The translations under genes and the position numbers were made by a program. Positions 8,594 to 16,827 of a DNA stretch of 35,692 bases are shown one piece after another. This DNA is from an uncultured Collinsella sp. Lineage in GTDB: Bacteria > Actinomycetota > Coriobacteriia > Coriobacteriales > Coriobacteriaceae. The notes beneath the pieces were generated by a model. That model had not been told where the DNA came from. It ran no database searches and saw only the letters and a list, made by a program, of their open reading frames with translations. The DNA lies in assembly GCA_958453935.1 (NCBI GenBank), contig CAUDZT010000020.1, positions 1 to 35,692 on the forward strand, written 5' to 3'. Numbering within the stretch: position 1 is the stretch's first letter; each line of letters starts with the position of its first letter.

Positions 8594-11038
8594 GTGAACG
8601 CCTTTGACCGCTACGCCCCGTTTATCCAAGACTTCATCTACTCCCACGATTGGGAGAGTCTGCGCTCTATCCAGGTTGCGGCGGCAGACGCCATCTTTAA
8701 CACGCAAGACAATGTGCTCCTGACGGCATCCACGGCATCTGGCAAAACTGAGGCGGCCTTCTTTCCCATCCTGACCGAGTTTTGGGAAAATCCGCCCGCA
8801 AGCGTGGGCGCCCTCTACATCGGCCCCCTCAAGGCACTCATCAATGATCAGTTCGTCCGCCTCAATGACCTCTGCGAAGAAGCCGACATCCCCGTCTGGC
8901 ACTGGCATGGCGATGTCTCACAATCACACAAGGCCAAACTCATCAAAAAACCGAGCGGTATCCTACAGATTACGCCCGAATCACTCGAGGCGCTCCTGAT
9001 CCATAAGCACATGGCGATCCCGCGCATGTTTTGCGACCTGCGCTACGTGGTCATCGACGAGGTCCACTCACTCATGCGCGGTGACCGCGGCGGGCAGACG
9101 CTCTGCCTCATTGAGCGCCTTTCGCGCATGGCGGGCGTGCAGCCCCGCCGTATTGGCCTTTCGGCCACCATCGGCGATCCCGAGCGCACGGGTGCCTTTC
9201 TCTCACAGGGAACGGGCCGTGACTGCGTTATCCCCCGTTTTGAGGAACCGCGCCGCGTGTGGCGCATCTCCATGGAGCACTTCTACAACTCGGGCCCCCA
9301 GGCTCAGCAGCGGGAATTCATGGGCACAGGTCCGCAGGAAGCCGAAGTGCTCGCATGCGAGCGCATCGAGGCGGCGGCACCCACAGCGCTGCCAGCCGAC
9401 ACCCAAGACACGCGCCACAGCGGACAGCTCACACAGGAGGAGCGCCGTCAACGTCGCGAACGGGCACAGGATAAGGCTACCTCCGGGAACCGCCGCACTT
9501 CCTCGGCCCCCGAGGGCGAAGTCGACATCCCACGAGCGACCGAGCAGGCGCTTCTCAACCCCACCGACACAGCGCCCGACAACGCCGACCCCGGTATGGG
9601 CTATATCTTTGAGCATACGCGCGGCCGCAAGTGCCTGGTCTTTGCCAACTCGCGCGAGGAGGCAGAGGCCGTGTGCTCCATGCTGCGCAGCTACTGCGAG
9701 AGCCGGCACGAGCCCGACCGCTTTCTCATCCATCACGGCAATCTTTCGGCATCGCTGCGCGAGACGGCCGAGGAACTCATGCGCGACGAGGAGCAGACGC
9801 AGACAACCGTCACCACCTCTACGTTGGAGCTCGGTATCGATATCGGCCGCCTGGAGCGCGCCTTCCAGATTGACGCGCCGTTTACCGTTAGCTCCTTTTT
9901 GCAGCGCATGGGGCGCACGGGCCGTCGCGATCTTCCGCCCGAGATGTGGTTTGTCATGCGCGAGGAAGAGCCCGAGCCGCGCACGATGATGCCCGAAACC
10001 ATTCCCTGGAAGCTCCTGCAGGGTATCGCGCTCGTACAACTCTATCGCGAGGAAAAGTGGGTCGAGCCACCCGAGCTCGATCGTCTCCCCTACAGCCTGC
10101 TCTATCACCAGACTATGTCGACCCTCGCCAGCACCGGCGAGCTCACGCCGGCCGAACTTGCCCAGCGCGTGCTCACGCTCAGCTATTTCCACCGTGTCTC
10201 GGCAGACGATTACCGCGTGCTGCTACGTCACCTCATTAAGATCGACCATATCCAGGTCACCGAAGGTGGCGGGCTCATCGTGGGTCTCGCGGGCGAGCGC
10301 ATCATCAACAACTTTAAGTTCTACGCCGTGTTCCAGGAAAACGAGGAGTTTACCGTCCGGAGCGAATCGGCCGAGCTGGGCACGATCGTTAATCCGCCCC
10401 CGCCCGGTGAGCGCATCGCCATCGCCGGACACTGCTGGATTGTCGAGGAAGTGGACTGGAAGCGCCACACTGTCTTTGCCACGCAGGTCAAGGGCCGGGT
10501 GCCGGCCTACTTTGGCGACTGCCCCGGCGACATTAACACGCATGTGCTCGAGCGCATGCGCAAGGCGCTCAACGAGCACGCGACATATCCGTACCTTATG
10601 GGTAACGCACGGGCCCGCTTGGCGCAGGCTCGTCATACGGCCGAGATTTCGGGGGCGGGAACCAAGCCGCTCATTAACCTGGGCGGCGATACCTGGGTGC
10701 TCTTCCCCTGGCTGGGCAGCTACGCCATTTTGGCGCTCGAGCGCATGCTCAAGATTAAATGTGCCGCGGAGCTGGGCCTTCGCGGGCTCGATCCGTCACG
10801 CCCGTACTTTATGCAGTTTAAGATGAAGGCCGACGAGGAGACGTTCTTTGAGGTGCTCGCCGCCGAGGCCGAGAAGGACTTCGATCCCATCGAGCTCGTC
10901 TATCCTGGCGAGGTGCCTTACTTTGACCGCTACGACGAGTTTGTTCCCGAAGAGCTCGTGCGCAAGGGCTTTGCCGAAGGCGTGCTCGACATCGAGGGTA
11001 TGAAGCAGCGCGTTCTCGGCTGGCGCGACCACGCCTAA
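8594..11038 (+). CDS. Lhr/BrxHI-like DEAD/DEAH-box helicase
   Basis: An 814-residue superfamily 2 helicase. I take the GTG at 8594 because AAAGGAGG lies just before it; an in-frame ATG at 8552 has no ribosome site. Motifs in order are: motif I TASTASGKT (44-52), Ia GPLKALINDQ (78-87), II DEVH (155-158), III SAT (190-192), IV region KCLVFANSREEAEAV, V TTSTLELGIDIG, VI QRMGRTGRR. A charged, poorly conserved insert of about 110 residues (roughly 230-340) separates the two RecA domains. A long C-terminal region follows, as in Lhr-type helicases. It is the third gene of the TerB/BrxD operon. BrxHI is the BREX name for this helicase type. The DNA substrate and direction cannot be read from sequence. 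Confidence 0.9.
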   Translation: MNAFDRYAPFIQDFIYSHDWESLRSIQVAAADAIFNTQDNVLLTASTASGKTEAAFFPILTEFWENPPASVGALYIGPLKALINDQFVRLNDLCEEADIPVWHWHGDVSQSHKAKLIKKPSGILQITPESLEALLIHKHMAIPRMFCDLRYVVIDEVHSLMRGDRGGQTLCLIERLSRMAGVQPRRIGLSATIGDPERTGAFLSQGTGRDCVIPRFEEPRRVWRISMEHFYNSGPQAQQREFMGTGPQEAEVLACERIEAAAPTALPADTQDTRHSGQLTQEERRQRRERAQDKATSGNRRTSSAPEGEVDIPRATEQALLNPTDTAPDNADPGMGYIFEHTRGRKCLVFANSREEAEAVCSMLRSYCESRHEPDRFLIHHGNLSASLRETAEELMRDEEQTQTTVTTSTLELGIDIGRLERAFQIDAPFTVSSFLQRMGRTGRRDLPPEMWFVMREEEPEPRTMMPETIPWKLLQGIALVQLYREEKWVEPPELDRLPYSLLYHQTMSTLASTGELTPAELAQRVLTLSYFHRVSADDYRVLLRHLIKIDHIQVTEGGGLIVGLAGERIINNFKFYAVFQENEEFTVRSESAELGTIVNPPPPGERIAIAGHCWIVEEVDWKRHTVFATQVKGRVPAYFGDCPGDINTHVLERMRKALNEHATYPYLMGNARARLAQARHTAEISGAGTKPLINLGGDTWVLFPWLGSYAILALERMLKIKCAAELGLRGLDPSRPYFMQFKMKADEETFFEVLAAEAEKDFDPIELVYPGEVPYFDRYDEFVPEELVRKGFAEGVLDIEGMKQRVLGWRDHA

Positions 11039-11065
11039 GACCAGTCTTTTTTGGGACGGGGAGAC

Positions 11066-11944
11066 TTACTTGTCGTGAAGGACGGTGCCGAGGAAGTCGG
11101 TGTCGAAGGGCACGGCTTCGGCAAAGGCGTAGTCGCCGTCGCTGGCGATGAGCAGGTAGTTTTCCTCGCCGCTGAACTTCGCATCGCCACATGGGACCAC
11201 CCAGGCGTGGACGAATACCTCGAGTGCCGTGGCAGCGCAGTCGCGAAGGAACGTCACATCGCTCCCCTCGTTTGCGCTCACGATATTGGCAACGTAGATG
11301 CCGCCGGCATTCAGGCTGCCCCGCACCAGGCGCAGCGCCTCAACGGTCGCCAGCTCGCGCACAGGCTCGGCACCGCCAAAGCAGTCGCTCACAACGACGT
11401 CGTAGCGACGATGGCCCACGCTCGTCACACCCAGATACGAGCGAGCCTCGGCGGTAATCACCCGCAGGCGATCGCCCACCGTGTGCTCCAGTTCATCCAG
11501 ATAGAACCAACGGCGCGCCAAGCGCGTTATCTCTCCGTCATACTCGATGACGTCCATACGCAAGCCCTCATGCGACAACAGTGCAAACTTGGGATAGGAA
11601 AACCCACCGCCGCCGAGCATAAGCATGCGGTCGATGCCGTGACCATAAGCGTCGCGCATTGCATCCTCGGCCTCAAACACATCGTCAAATGCACGATAGT
11701 ACGCAAAGGCCGGCTCCGCCCAACGATCGCCAACATAGCTCGCGCTTTGGTAGACGCCGCCCTGCACGAGCACACGGACCTCGTCACCGCCCTCATTGTG
11801 CATGCGCTTCACCCGCGCCAGCCCGTTGCGGGTCCTCGCGACCTGCAAACAGGCAGCGCGAACAGCGACGGCGGCCGCACCAAGCGCCGCGGCTCCCAGG
11901 GCAACGCCGGCAACGACGCCGGCAGAAACACTTGGCTTGTTCAT
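11066..11944 (-). CDS. Membrane-anchored spermidine-synthase-like methyltransferase
   Basis: A 292-residue protein with an N-terminal hydrophobic segment (residues about 8-31, Ala/Val/Gly-rich), followed by a Rossmann domain of the spermidine synthase/SAM methyltransferase group. Visible motifs are MLMLGGGGFSYPKF (glycine-rich loop, about 108-121), DVIEYDGEITRLARRWF (acidic residue after beta-2) and DVVVSDCFGGAEP (motif IV region). True polyamine synthases carry other substrate residues, so the reaction is uncertain. Proteins of this type are often annotated as fused or orphan spermidine synthase. The ATG starts directly after the stop of elp3, with AAGGAG inside the end of elp3, so the two are coupled. 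It converges on the BrxHI-like helicase, 27 bases away. Confidence 0.75.
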   Translation of the reverse strand: MNKPSVSAGVVAGVALGAAALGAAAVAVRAACLQVARTRNGLARVKRMHNEGGDEVRVLVQGGVYQSASYVGDRWAEPAFAYYRAFDDVFEAEDAMRDAYGHGIDRMLMLGGGGFSYPKFALLSHEGLRMDVIEYDGEITRLARRWFYLDELEHTVGDRLRVITAEARSYLGVTSVGHRRYDVVVSDCFGGAEPVRELATVEALRLVRGSLNAGGIYVANIVSANEGSDVTFLRDCAATALEVFVHAWVVPCGDAKFSGEENYLLIASDGDYAFAEAVPFDTDFLGTVLHDK

Positions 11945-13852
11945 CTAGAGCTCCTTCTGCAGATAGAGTCCATGGTCATAAAACCCAAGATGGCGATAGT
12001 ACTCGCGCGTACCAATCGCGCTGATCACGTTGATGTGCGTATAACCGGCATCCCGAGCTATCTGGCACGCACGCTCCACGAGCAAACGTCCCAATCCATG
12101 GTGCTGCGCTGCCTGGCCCTGATCGCCCACACGTGCCGCCATACCATAAACGTGCACCTCACGAATCATCGCCTCGTCCGGCATCGTCGGCAGCTCGTCC
12201 GCATGTGCGGCAACAAAAGCGCGATCGGGCAGCGACAACCGCAAAAAGCCCGCGATCTTGCCCCGCGGCGTCACCCACTGCAAAAAGCGCTCGTAAGTCA
12301 CCGGCGTCTCGTACGCTACTTCCTCATCAAGAGATAGCTCATCCAAGTCGGCACCCGCCGTGCTGATCTCGCGATAGCGAATCTCACGCACCGTCGCACC
12401 GTCACCCCGAGCAGCCAGGCGGTTCTCGACGAGCTGACGCAGGTTGGGCTTCTTGTTGCCCACCATGATGTCATCGGAACTAAAGTCGCGAATCATGCGG
12501 CTGATGCGGCAGAATGCCGGCGTCACCACGATGTCATCGGCCAACACATCGAGCAGTTCTTCCTCGGTATAGGGGCGCCACTCGCCGCGCTCGTAGCAGC
12601 CCACCAGGCGCGAGCCCTCGATGAGCGCACACGGGTAGACTTTGACCTCGTCGGGCATAAAGGCCCCCTCGGTCATAAAGCGCTCGTAGTCGCGCTTGTC
12701 CCCCTCGGGTGTGGCGCCCAGCAAGTTGAGCATAAAATGCGCATGGATCTTAAAGCCAAACAGGCGCGCAAGCGAAAACGCCCGCTCAATCTGCGCCACC
12801 GAAATGCGACGCTCGTTGATATCGAGTAGATGCTGGTCAAGGCTTTGGATGCCCATCTGTATCTTGGTGCAGCCCAGACGGCGGATGAGCGTAAGCGCCT
12901 GCGGCGTTACGGTATCGGGGCGCGTCTCGATAACGAGTCCCACCACGCGATGCTTCGCCGTCTCGTTGATGCGCTGCTGACGCTCGAGCTCCTCCATCGT
13001 TGCCGTCTGCCACTCGGTGACCTCGCCCCACGGCGTACCGGGGCCGTACAGACGACGCACTGCACGGTTATAGCCGCCCACGGCAGCATCCACACGCCCC
13101 TGCTCGTCAGCAACGCCGGCAGCAAGCTCGGCCTCGTCTGTCGCAATGCCGGCAGCCCGATAGCGCTCGCGGCGCTCTGTTACCACCGGCGGCAGGGCAT
13201 CGGCGGGAGCATCATCGAGCAGGCGCCCTGCCTCGGCACGGCTGATGCCCGGACGCGCCAACATGGGGTTAGCCGCCACACCAGCCACGGCATCGTCATT
13301 GAGCGCGCGGAAGAGCTCCGACATAAACCACGTCTGATACCCTTGCGGATAGTCGCTCCAGGTACCGCCGAGCACAATGAGCTCAATCTTATCGGTCGCA
13401 TGCCCCATTTGCGAAAGCGCCGTCAAACGGGCACTCACCTGCAGATACGGGTCAAAGCAATTTTGCTCCGCACGGGCGCACGCCGGCTCGGCATGCAGAT
13501 AGCTTTTGGGCATGCGCAGATCGTTGGGGCAAAACAGGCAATCGCCCGAGCATGGCCAGGGCTTGGTGATGACGGTAATGGTCGCCACGCCCGAGGCCGT
13601 TCGGCGCGGCTTCATACGCAGCACCTGCAGCAGTTGACGTTCCAGATCGGAATCGACATTCCACGCAGCCCACCGAGCCGGCTCCTCACGTTTAACCCGC
13701 TGGTAGAACGGCAGCAGACGGCGCTTAGCCAAATCGCGTTTGTCGGCACCCTCGCGGCGCGCCTCGGCATGTATCAATTTGACGAGCGCTTTGTCGTCCA
13801 CAGTCTCGCCGCGACGCAGAGCCTCGAGTATGTTCAAAATAATCTGTTCCAT
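11945..13852 (-). CDS. elp3: tRNA uridine-34 radical SAM/GNAT enzyme Elp3
   Basis: A 635-residue Elp3 homologue. The radical SAM cluster motif is C101, C105, C108 (CSGDCLFC), preceded by the KPWP block. Downstream come IELIVLGGTWSDYPQGYQ, the radical SAM core block VIETRPDTVTPQ, TKIQMGIQSLDQ, and a C-terminal GNAT acetyltransferase domain with HHGLGRLLVERA as the acetyl-CoA loop and AIGTREYYRHLGFYDHGLYL at the end. Elp3 forms the carboxymethyl group at C5 of wobble uridine in tRNA. It is longer than typical because of a roughly 70-residue charged insert near 190-270. It is followed without a gap by the spermidine-synthase-like gene. The start has almost no leader (see the -10 box at 13859). 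Confidence 0.93.
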   Translation of the reverse strand: MEQIILNILEALRRGETVDDKALVKLIHAEARREGADKRDLAKRRLLPFYQRVKREEPARWAAWNVDSDLERQLLQVLRMKPRRTASGVATITVITKPWPCSGDCLFCPNDLRMPKSYLHAEPACARAEQNCFDPYLQVSARLTALSQMGHATDKIELIVLGGTWSDYPQGYQTWFMSELFRALNDDAVAGVAANPMLARPGISRAEAGRLLDDAPADALPPVVTERRERYRAAGIATDEAELAAGVADEQGRVDAAVGGYNRAVRRLYGPGTPWGEVTEWQTATMEELERQQRINETAKHRVVGLVIETRPDTVTPQALTLIRRLGCTKIQMGIQSLDQHLLDINERRISVAQIERAFSLARLFGFKIHAHFMLNLLGATPEGDKRDYERFMTEGAFMPDEVKVYPCALIEGSRLVGCYERGEWRPYTEEELLDVLADDIVVTPAFCRISRMIRDFSSDDIMVGNKKPNLRQLVENRLAARGDGATVREIRYREISTAGADLDELSLDEEVAYETPVTYERFLQWVTPRGKIAGFLRLSLPDRAFVAAHADELPTMPDEAMIREVHVYGMAARVGDQGQAAQHHGLGRLLVERACQIARDAGYTHINVISAIGTREYYRHLGFYDHGLYLQKEL

Positions 13853-13858
13853 GCCCCC

Positions 13859-13864
13859 ATTGTA
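13859..13864 (-). promoter_or_regulatory. Candidate -10 box implying a leaderless elp3 transcript
   Basis: TACAAT on the minus strand lies only six bases before the elp3 ATG, directly after the terminator of the upstream operon. No good ribosome site precedes the ATG. A transcript from this box would start at or next to the A of ATG. No strong -35 is visible. Confidence 0.35.
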
Positions 13865-13870
13865 AAGGCA

Positions 13871-13904
13871 AAGGCGCCGGCGCCGATCTCGGCTTCGGCG
13901 CCTT
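13871..13904 (-). terminator. Terminator of the XRE-DUF4097 operon
   Basis: AAGGCGCCG and CGGCGCCTT are perfect 9-base arms with a 16-base loop. On the minus strand they are followed by TTGCCTTTA. It lies 46 bases after the stop of the DUF4097 gene and just before elp3. Confidence 0.65.
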
Positions 13905-13949
13905 CATCAAACAGCGCAGCTACGTTTGCGAGTCTCCGAAAACCACCCG

Positions 13950-14849
13950 TCACTCCGAATCAAACGACATGTCGCCCGAACCGACCTTAAAGCGATACGT
14001 GGCAGACTTATCACCGTTGTCGAATTCATGATTCAAAGTGGTCTCGCCATCGTAGCCAAGCGGAAGGAAATCGCTCTCAAAGTCACCGCTGCCCACGGTG
14101 AGGCGCGCCTTAAAGCCCGTAGAGTTCGGAACCGTTATCTCCACATCGCCCGAGCCCACGCTTACATCCATCGACTTCGCGGGGGCCTGGTAGAGCTCGA
14201 ACGTCACATCGCCCGAACCGACCTCGGCATTCAGGGTGTCGGTCACGGTACCCGCAAACTCGACGTCTCCCGAGTCCAACGTCAAATCGAAGTCATGGCA
14301 CGCAATGTCCGTGATCGTCAGGTCTCCCGACCCCACATTCGCCGAAATGTCCATCATGTTATCGGCAAGCTCGCGCGGCAGCTCGATGATGACCGTACGA
14401 TCGATGGCCCGCTCGTCATCGCAGTCGGACTGGCCAATCTTGAGCGTAGAGCCCTCAACCTCGGCCAGATGCCGAGTGGCGCCATAGAAAGCAGATACCC
14501 CCTTTGCAACACGACCACTCTCGATGACACGCACCGACCCACCGGAAACGTGCCTGACCTCGACCGTGCCCGACATCACATCCAGGTCAAGTGACTGGAA
14601 GGAGCCGGCATCAAAGGTCACGCTCGAAAGCTGCTGAGGCTGAGCAGAATAATCGCCACCATTATGAGAATCGTCTTCGTCAACCACATCGTCCGCCCCA
14701 AACAAGCCGGATGCAATATTGCCGAGACCCCACGGGCCATCAAAATGAATCAAAGTCCGCGAAATACCAAAGACAAGTCCGATGATGAGCACGAACGCTC
14801 CGATGCCAACGCCCAAGCGTACCTTGGATTCATGCGAAAGCTTCATCAT
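13950..14849 (-). CDS. DUF4097 (toast-rack) membrane-anchored protein
   Basis: A 299-residue protein with one membrane segment at about residues 11-32 (GVGIGAFVLIIGLVFGI), an acidic spacer (about 50-66), then a repeated beta-helix-like domain. The domain shows the DUF4097 pattern of short repeats with V-G-S-G-D at intervals (VGSGDLTI, LDSGDVEF, VGSGDVTF, VGSGDVEI, VGSGDFES, VGSGDMSF). Such domains are exposed outside the membrane and are common beside PspC-like or XRE regulators of envelope stress. It overlaps the upstream regulator gene by four bases (ATGA), so the two are coupled. A sensor or envelope-binding role is inference. Confidence 0.85.
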   Translation of the reverse strand: MMKLSHESKVRLGVGIGAFVLIIGLVFGISRTLIHFDGPWGLGNIASGLFGADDVVDEDDSHNGGDYSAQPQQLSSVTFDAGSFQSLDLDVMSGTVEVRHVSGGSVRVIESGRVAKGVSAFYGATRHLAEVEGSTLKIGQSDCDDERAIDRTVIIELPRELADNMMDISANVGSGDLTITDIACHDFDLTLDSGDVEFAGTVTDTLNAEVGSGDVTFELYQAPAKSMDVSVGSGDVEITVPNSTGFKARLTVGSGDFESDFLPLGYDGETTLNHEFDNGDKSATYRFKVGSGDMSFDSE

Positions 14850-15568
14850 TCATCACCCTCTTTGGCGATCGGGTCAGCGGTAGTCGCGGTAGCCACGCCA
14901 GCATCAACCGCAGCGGAAGCATCCTGCACCTGAGTCCTAGCCGTCACCGGTGCCGAACCAACCTGAATATCCCCGCGCGCCCAATCACCATCGAGTGCAC
15001 GCGCCACCCAGTGATAGATGGGAATCGTAAAGAAGATCAGCGCGGCAAAGGGGCCGGCACCAAACGGGAACATCAGCAAAAAGAACAGCAGCCAACACAC
15101 AGCCCAATACGGGAACGACTGGAACGGGCCCTTCACCGGAGTCGAGCCAACCGCACCGCCACTCGTCGCCTGCGCCGTAGCGGCATTGGCGGCCTGTGCA
15201 CTCCAGCTTGCCGCTTGCGCCGCCTTGGCCGCAGCATCACTCGCCTGCGTTGCCGCCTCGGTAGCGCGTGCCGCCGCCTCGTGGGTACGGGCACGCTCCG
15301 CCGCCTCGGCCTCGCGCTGACGGGCGCGGTCCTCGTTCTCAAACTCGATATCGTCCTCGATCTCATCGCTCGGATTGAGCAGCTCGTCCAGGCTCACGCC
15401 ATAGAGCTTGGCGAGCGAGATCAGGTTCTCGGTATCGGGCGAGCTCTCCGCGCGCTCCCATTTACTGACCGCCTGGCGCGACAGGCCTAGCTTTCGCGCC
15501 AGCCCTTCTTGGCTAAAACCCTTGCTGCGGCGAAGGTCGGCGAGCCGCAGCGCAGTTTCTACATTCAT
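14846..15568 (-). CDS. Membrane-bound XRE-family transcriptional regulator
   Basis: A 240-residue protein. I start it at the ATG at 15568, which has AGGAGG seven bases upstream; the longer frame to 15817 has no such site. Residues 8-62 are a Cro/C1-type helix-turn-helix (LRRSKGFSQEGLARKLGLSR then SKWERAESSPDTENL). An acidic stretch and an Ala-rich, Glu-rich helical segment (80-138) follow, then two membrane segments (about 153-170 and 172-190) and an outside or inside tail. A DNA-binding domain joined to a membrane anchor suggests a sensor that responds to the envelope. It is co-transcribed with the DUF4097 protein, and a palindrome at 15691 is a candidate binding site. Confidence 0.85.
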   Translation of the reverse strand: MNVETALRLADLRRSKGFSQEGLARKLGLSRQAVSKWERAESSPDTENLISLAKLYGVSLDELLNPSDEIEDDIEFENEDRARQREAEAAERARTHEAAARATEAATQASDAAAKAAQAASWSAQAANAATAQATSGGAVGSTPVKGPFQSFPYWAVCWLLFFLLMFPFGAGPFAALIFFTIPIYHWVARALDGDWARGDIQVGSAPVTARTQVQDASAAVDAGVATATTADPIAKEGDE

Positions 15569-15686
15569 GGTTCCTCCTATGTGATGCCAGCCGTGCCGCC
15601 GGACCGTTTTTGTTCTTAAGGCGCCTTGCACAGTTAAAAATCTATCCGCCACCGCCAAAATCATGCTACCTATTCTAGTGAGATTT

Positions 15687-15717
15687 TTGACAACCGGCGG
15701 TTGCGGGCACATATGAG
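15687..15717 (+). promoter_or_regulatory. Divergent promoter region with CAACCGgCGGTTG palindrome
   Basis: TTGACA (15687-15692) with TATGAG 19 bases on gives a fair plus-strand promoter for the Trm9-like gene. The same bases read TTGTCA on the minus strand, a possible -35 for the XRE gene. The 13-base palindrome CAACCGGCGGTTG (15691-15703) overlaps both and may be the operator of the XRE protein. Confidence 0.35.
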
Positions 15718-15835
15718 CTGCGGAAATGTGTCCAAACAAAGCAATGACCCACAGCTCGGTTGTCCCCGTTGCGGCGTTAACGGTAGTATGGTCGTACTGT
15801 TTATTCCGCACCGCCATCGGAGGGAGTTCCGCGCC

Positions 15836-16708
15836 GTGAACCGCGATTTCGCATCATCGCTCATCCAGCTCAACAATACGTTCTATCGCGAGCACTCCGC
15901 TTCCTTTTCCGATACGCGCCAAGCCCCGTGGCCCGGCTGGGTGCGCACCATGGACATCGCGCTTGAGCAGCTCGATGTGGCCACGATCGAGCATCCCGTC
16001 CGCGTCTTCGACCTTGCCTGCGGCAATATGCGATTCGAGAACTTTGCCGCCGGCGGGGCACTTGCCGCCAAGGGCGTCGACGGCGCAAACCCCTCGGCAG
16101 ATGCCAGCTGCCCGTTTGAGTTCTATGGTGTCGACTCGTGCCAAGATCTGGCAATAGACGCCCACGGCCACGCCCTGCGCATTCCCAACCTGCACTTCCA
16201 GGAACTCGATGCGCTCGACGCCCTCATGAAGCTCAACCCCGCCGAGACGCCCGATGTGCTTTTCGATGCCCCGCTCGCCGATATCTCGGTCTGCTTTGGC
16301 TTTATGCACCACGTGCCGTCATGCGAGTACCGCGTGCGCGTGCTCGACGCCCTGGTGCGCCAGACGCGCCCGGGCGGCATCATCGCTATCAGCTTTTGGG
16401 AGTTTATGAACGACGAGCGCATGGCGCGCAAGGCCGTTCGCGCCGAAGCCCGCGCCGAGCTCACCCCGCCGTTTGAGGGTTACGATTCCGCGCAGTTTGA
16501 AGCCGGCGACCACCTCATTGGCTGGCAAAACGACCGCCACGCCTACCGCTATTGTCATCACTTTGACGATCAGCAGATCACCGACCTGGTGCACGGCGTC
16601 CGTACGTTCTACAAAAGCGGCGAGGTCCCCGTGCGCGAGCTCGAGCGTTTCCACGCCGACGGCCGTAGCGGCGAGCTCAACCGCTATGTAATCCTCAAGC
16701 GCCTGTAG
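15836..16708 (+). CDS. Trm9-like class I SAM-dependent methyltransferase
   Basis: A 290-residue protein from a GTG at 15836 with GGAGGGA about ten bases before it. The frame extends upstream to 15701 but without a ribosome site. The N terminus (LNNTFYREHSASFSDTRQAP then WPGW) has the spacing and residues of the Trm9/ABH8 methyltransferase group, in which F-S-x-T-R-x-x-P-W precedes the SAM domain. Motif I is RVFDLACGNMRF (56-67), the ribose-binding acid is in FYGVDSCQDL, and HHVPSCEYRVRVLDAL with RPGGIIAISFWEF matches the later motifs. Trm9 methylates 5-carboxymethyluridine at the tRNA wobble position. Assignment to that reaction is inference, as other small-molecule methyltransferases share this core. 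The gene diverges from the XRE gene and precedes trmB. Confidence 0.7.
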   Translation: MNRDFASSLIQLNNTFYREHSASFSDTRQAPWPGWVRTMDIALEQLDVATIEHPVRVFDLACGNMRFENFAAGGALAAKGVDGANPSADASCPFEFYGVDSCQDLAIDAHGHALRIPNLHFQELDALDALMKLNPAETPDVLFDAPLADISVCFGFMHHVPSCEYRVRVLDALVRQTRPGGIIAISFWEFMNDERMARKAVRAEARAELTPPFEGYDSAQFEAGDHLIGWQNDRHAYRYCHHFDDQQITDLVHGVRTFYKSGEVPVRELERFHADGRSGELNRYVILKRL

Positions 16709-16827
16709 GCATCGACGACTCGCCGCCGGGCCGCGCCGCAACGTTCGGGCAAACTATGCCCATCTTTTTCCAACCCATTGACGGAACGCGCCTGCAATGT
16801 GTTCCATACGTATGACCAAGGAGCCTC

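Noticed and set aside
11038..11066. Terminator between the BrxHI-like and spermidine-synthase-like genes
   Set aside because: Only 5-base AGTCT/AGACT arms around a 14-base loop; too weak to call.
11051..12337. 428-codon plus-strand frame
   Set aside because: Antisense to the spermidine-synthase-like and elp3 genes, which have clear motifs on the other strand.
12830..13990. 386-codon plus-strand frame
   Set aside because: Antisense to elp3 and crosses its terminator; no family likeness.
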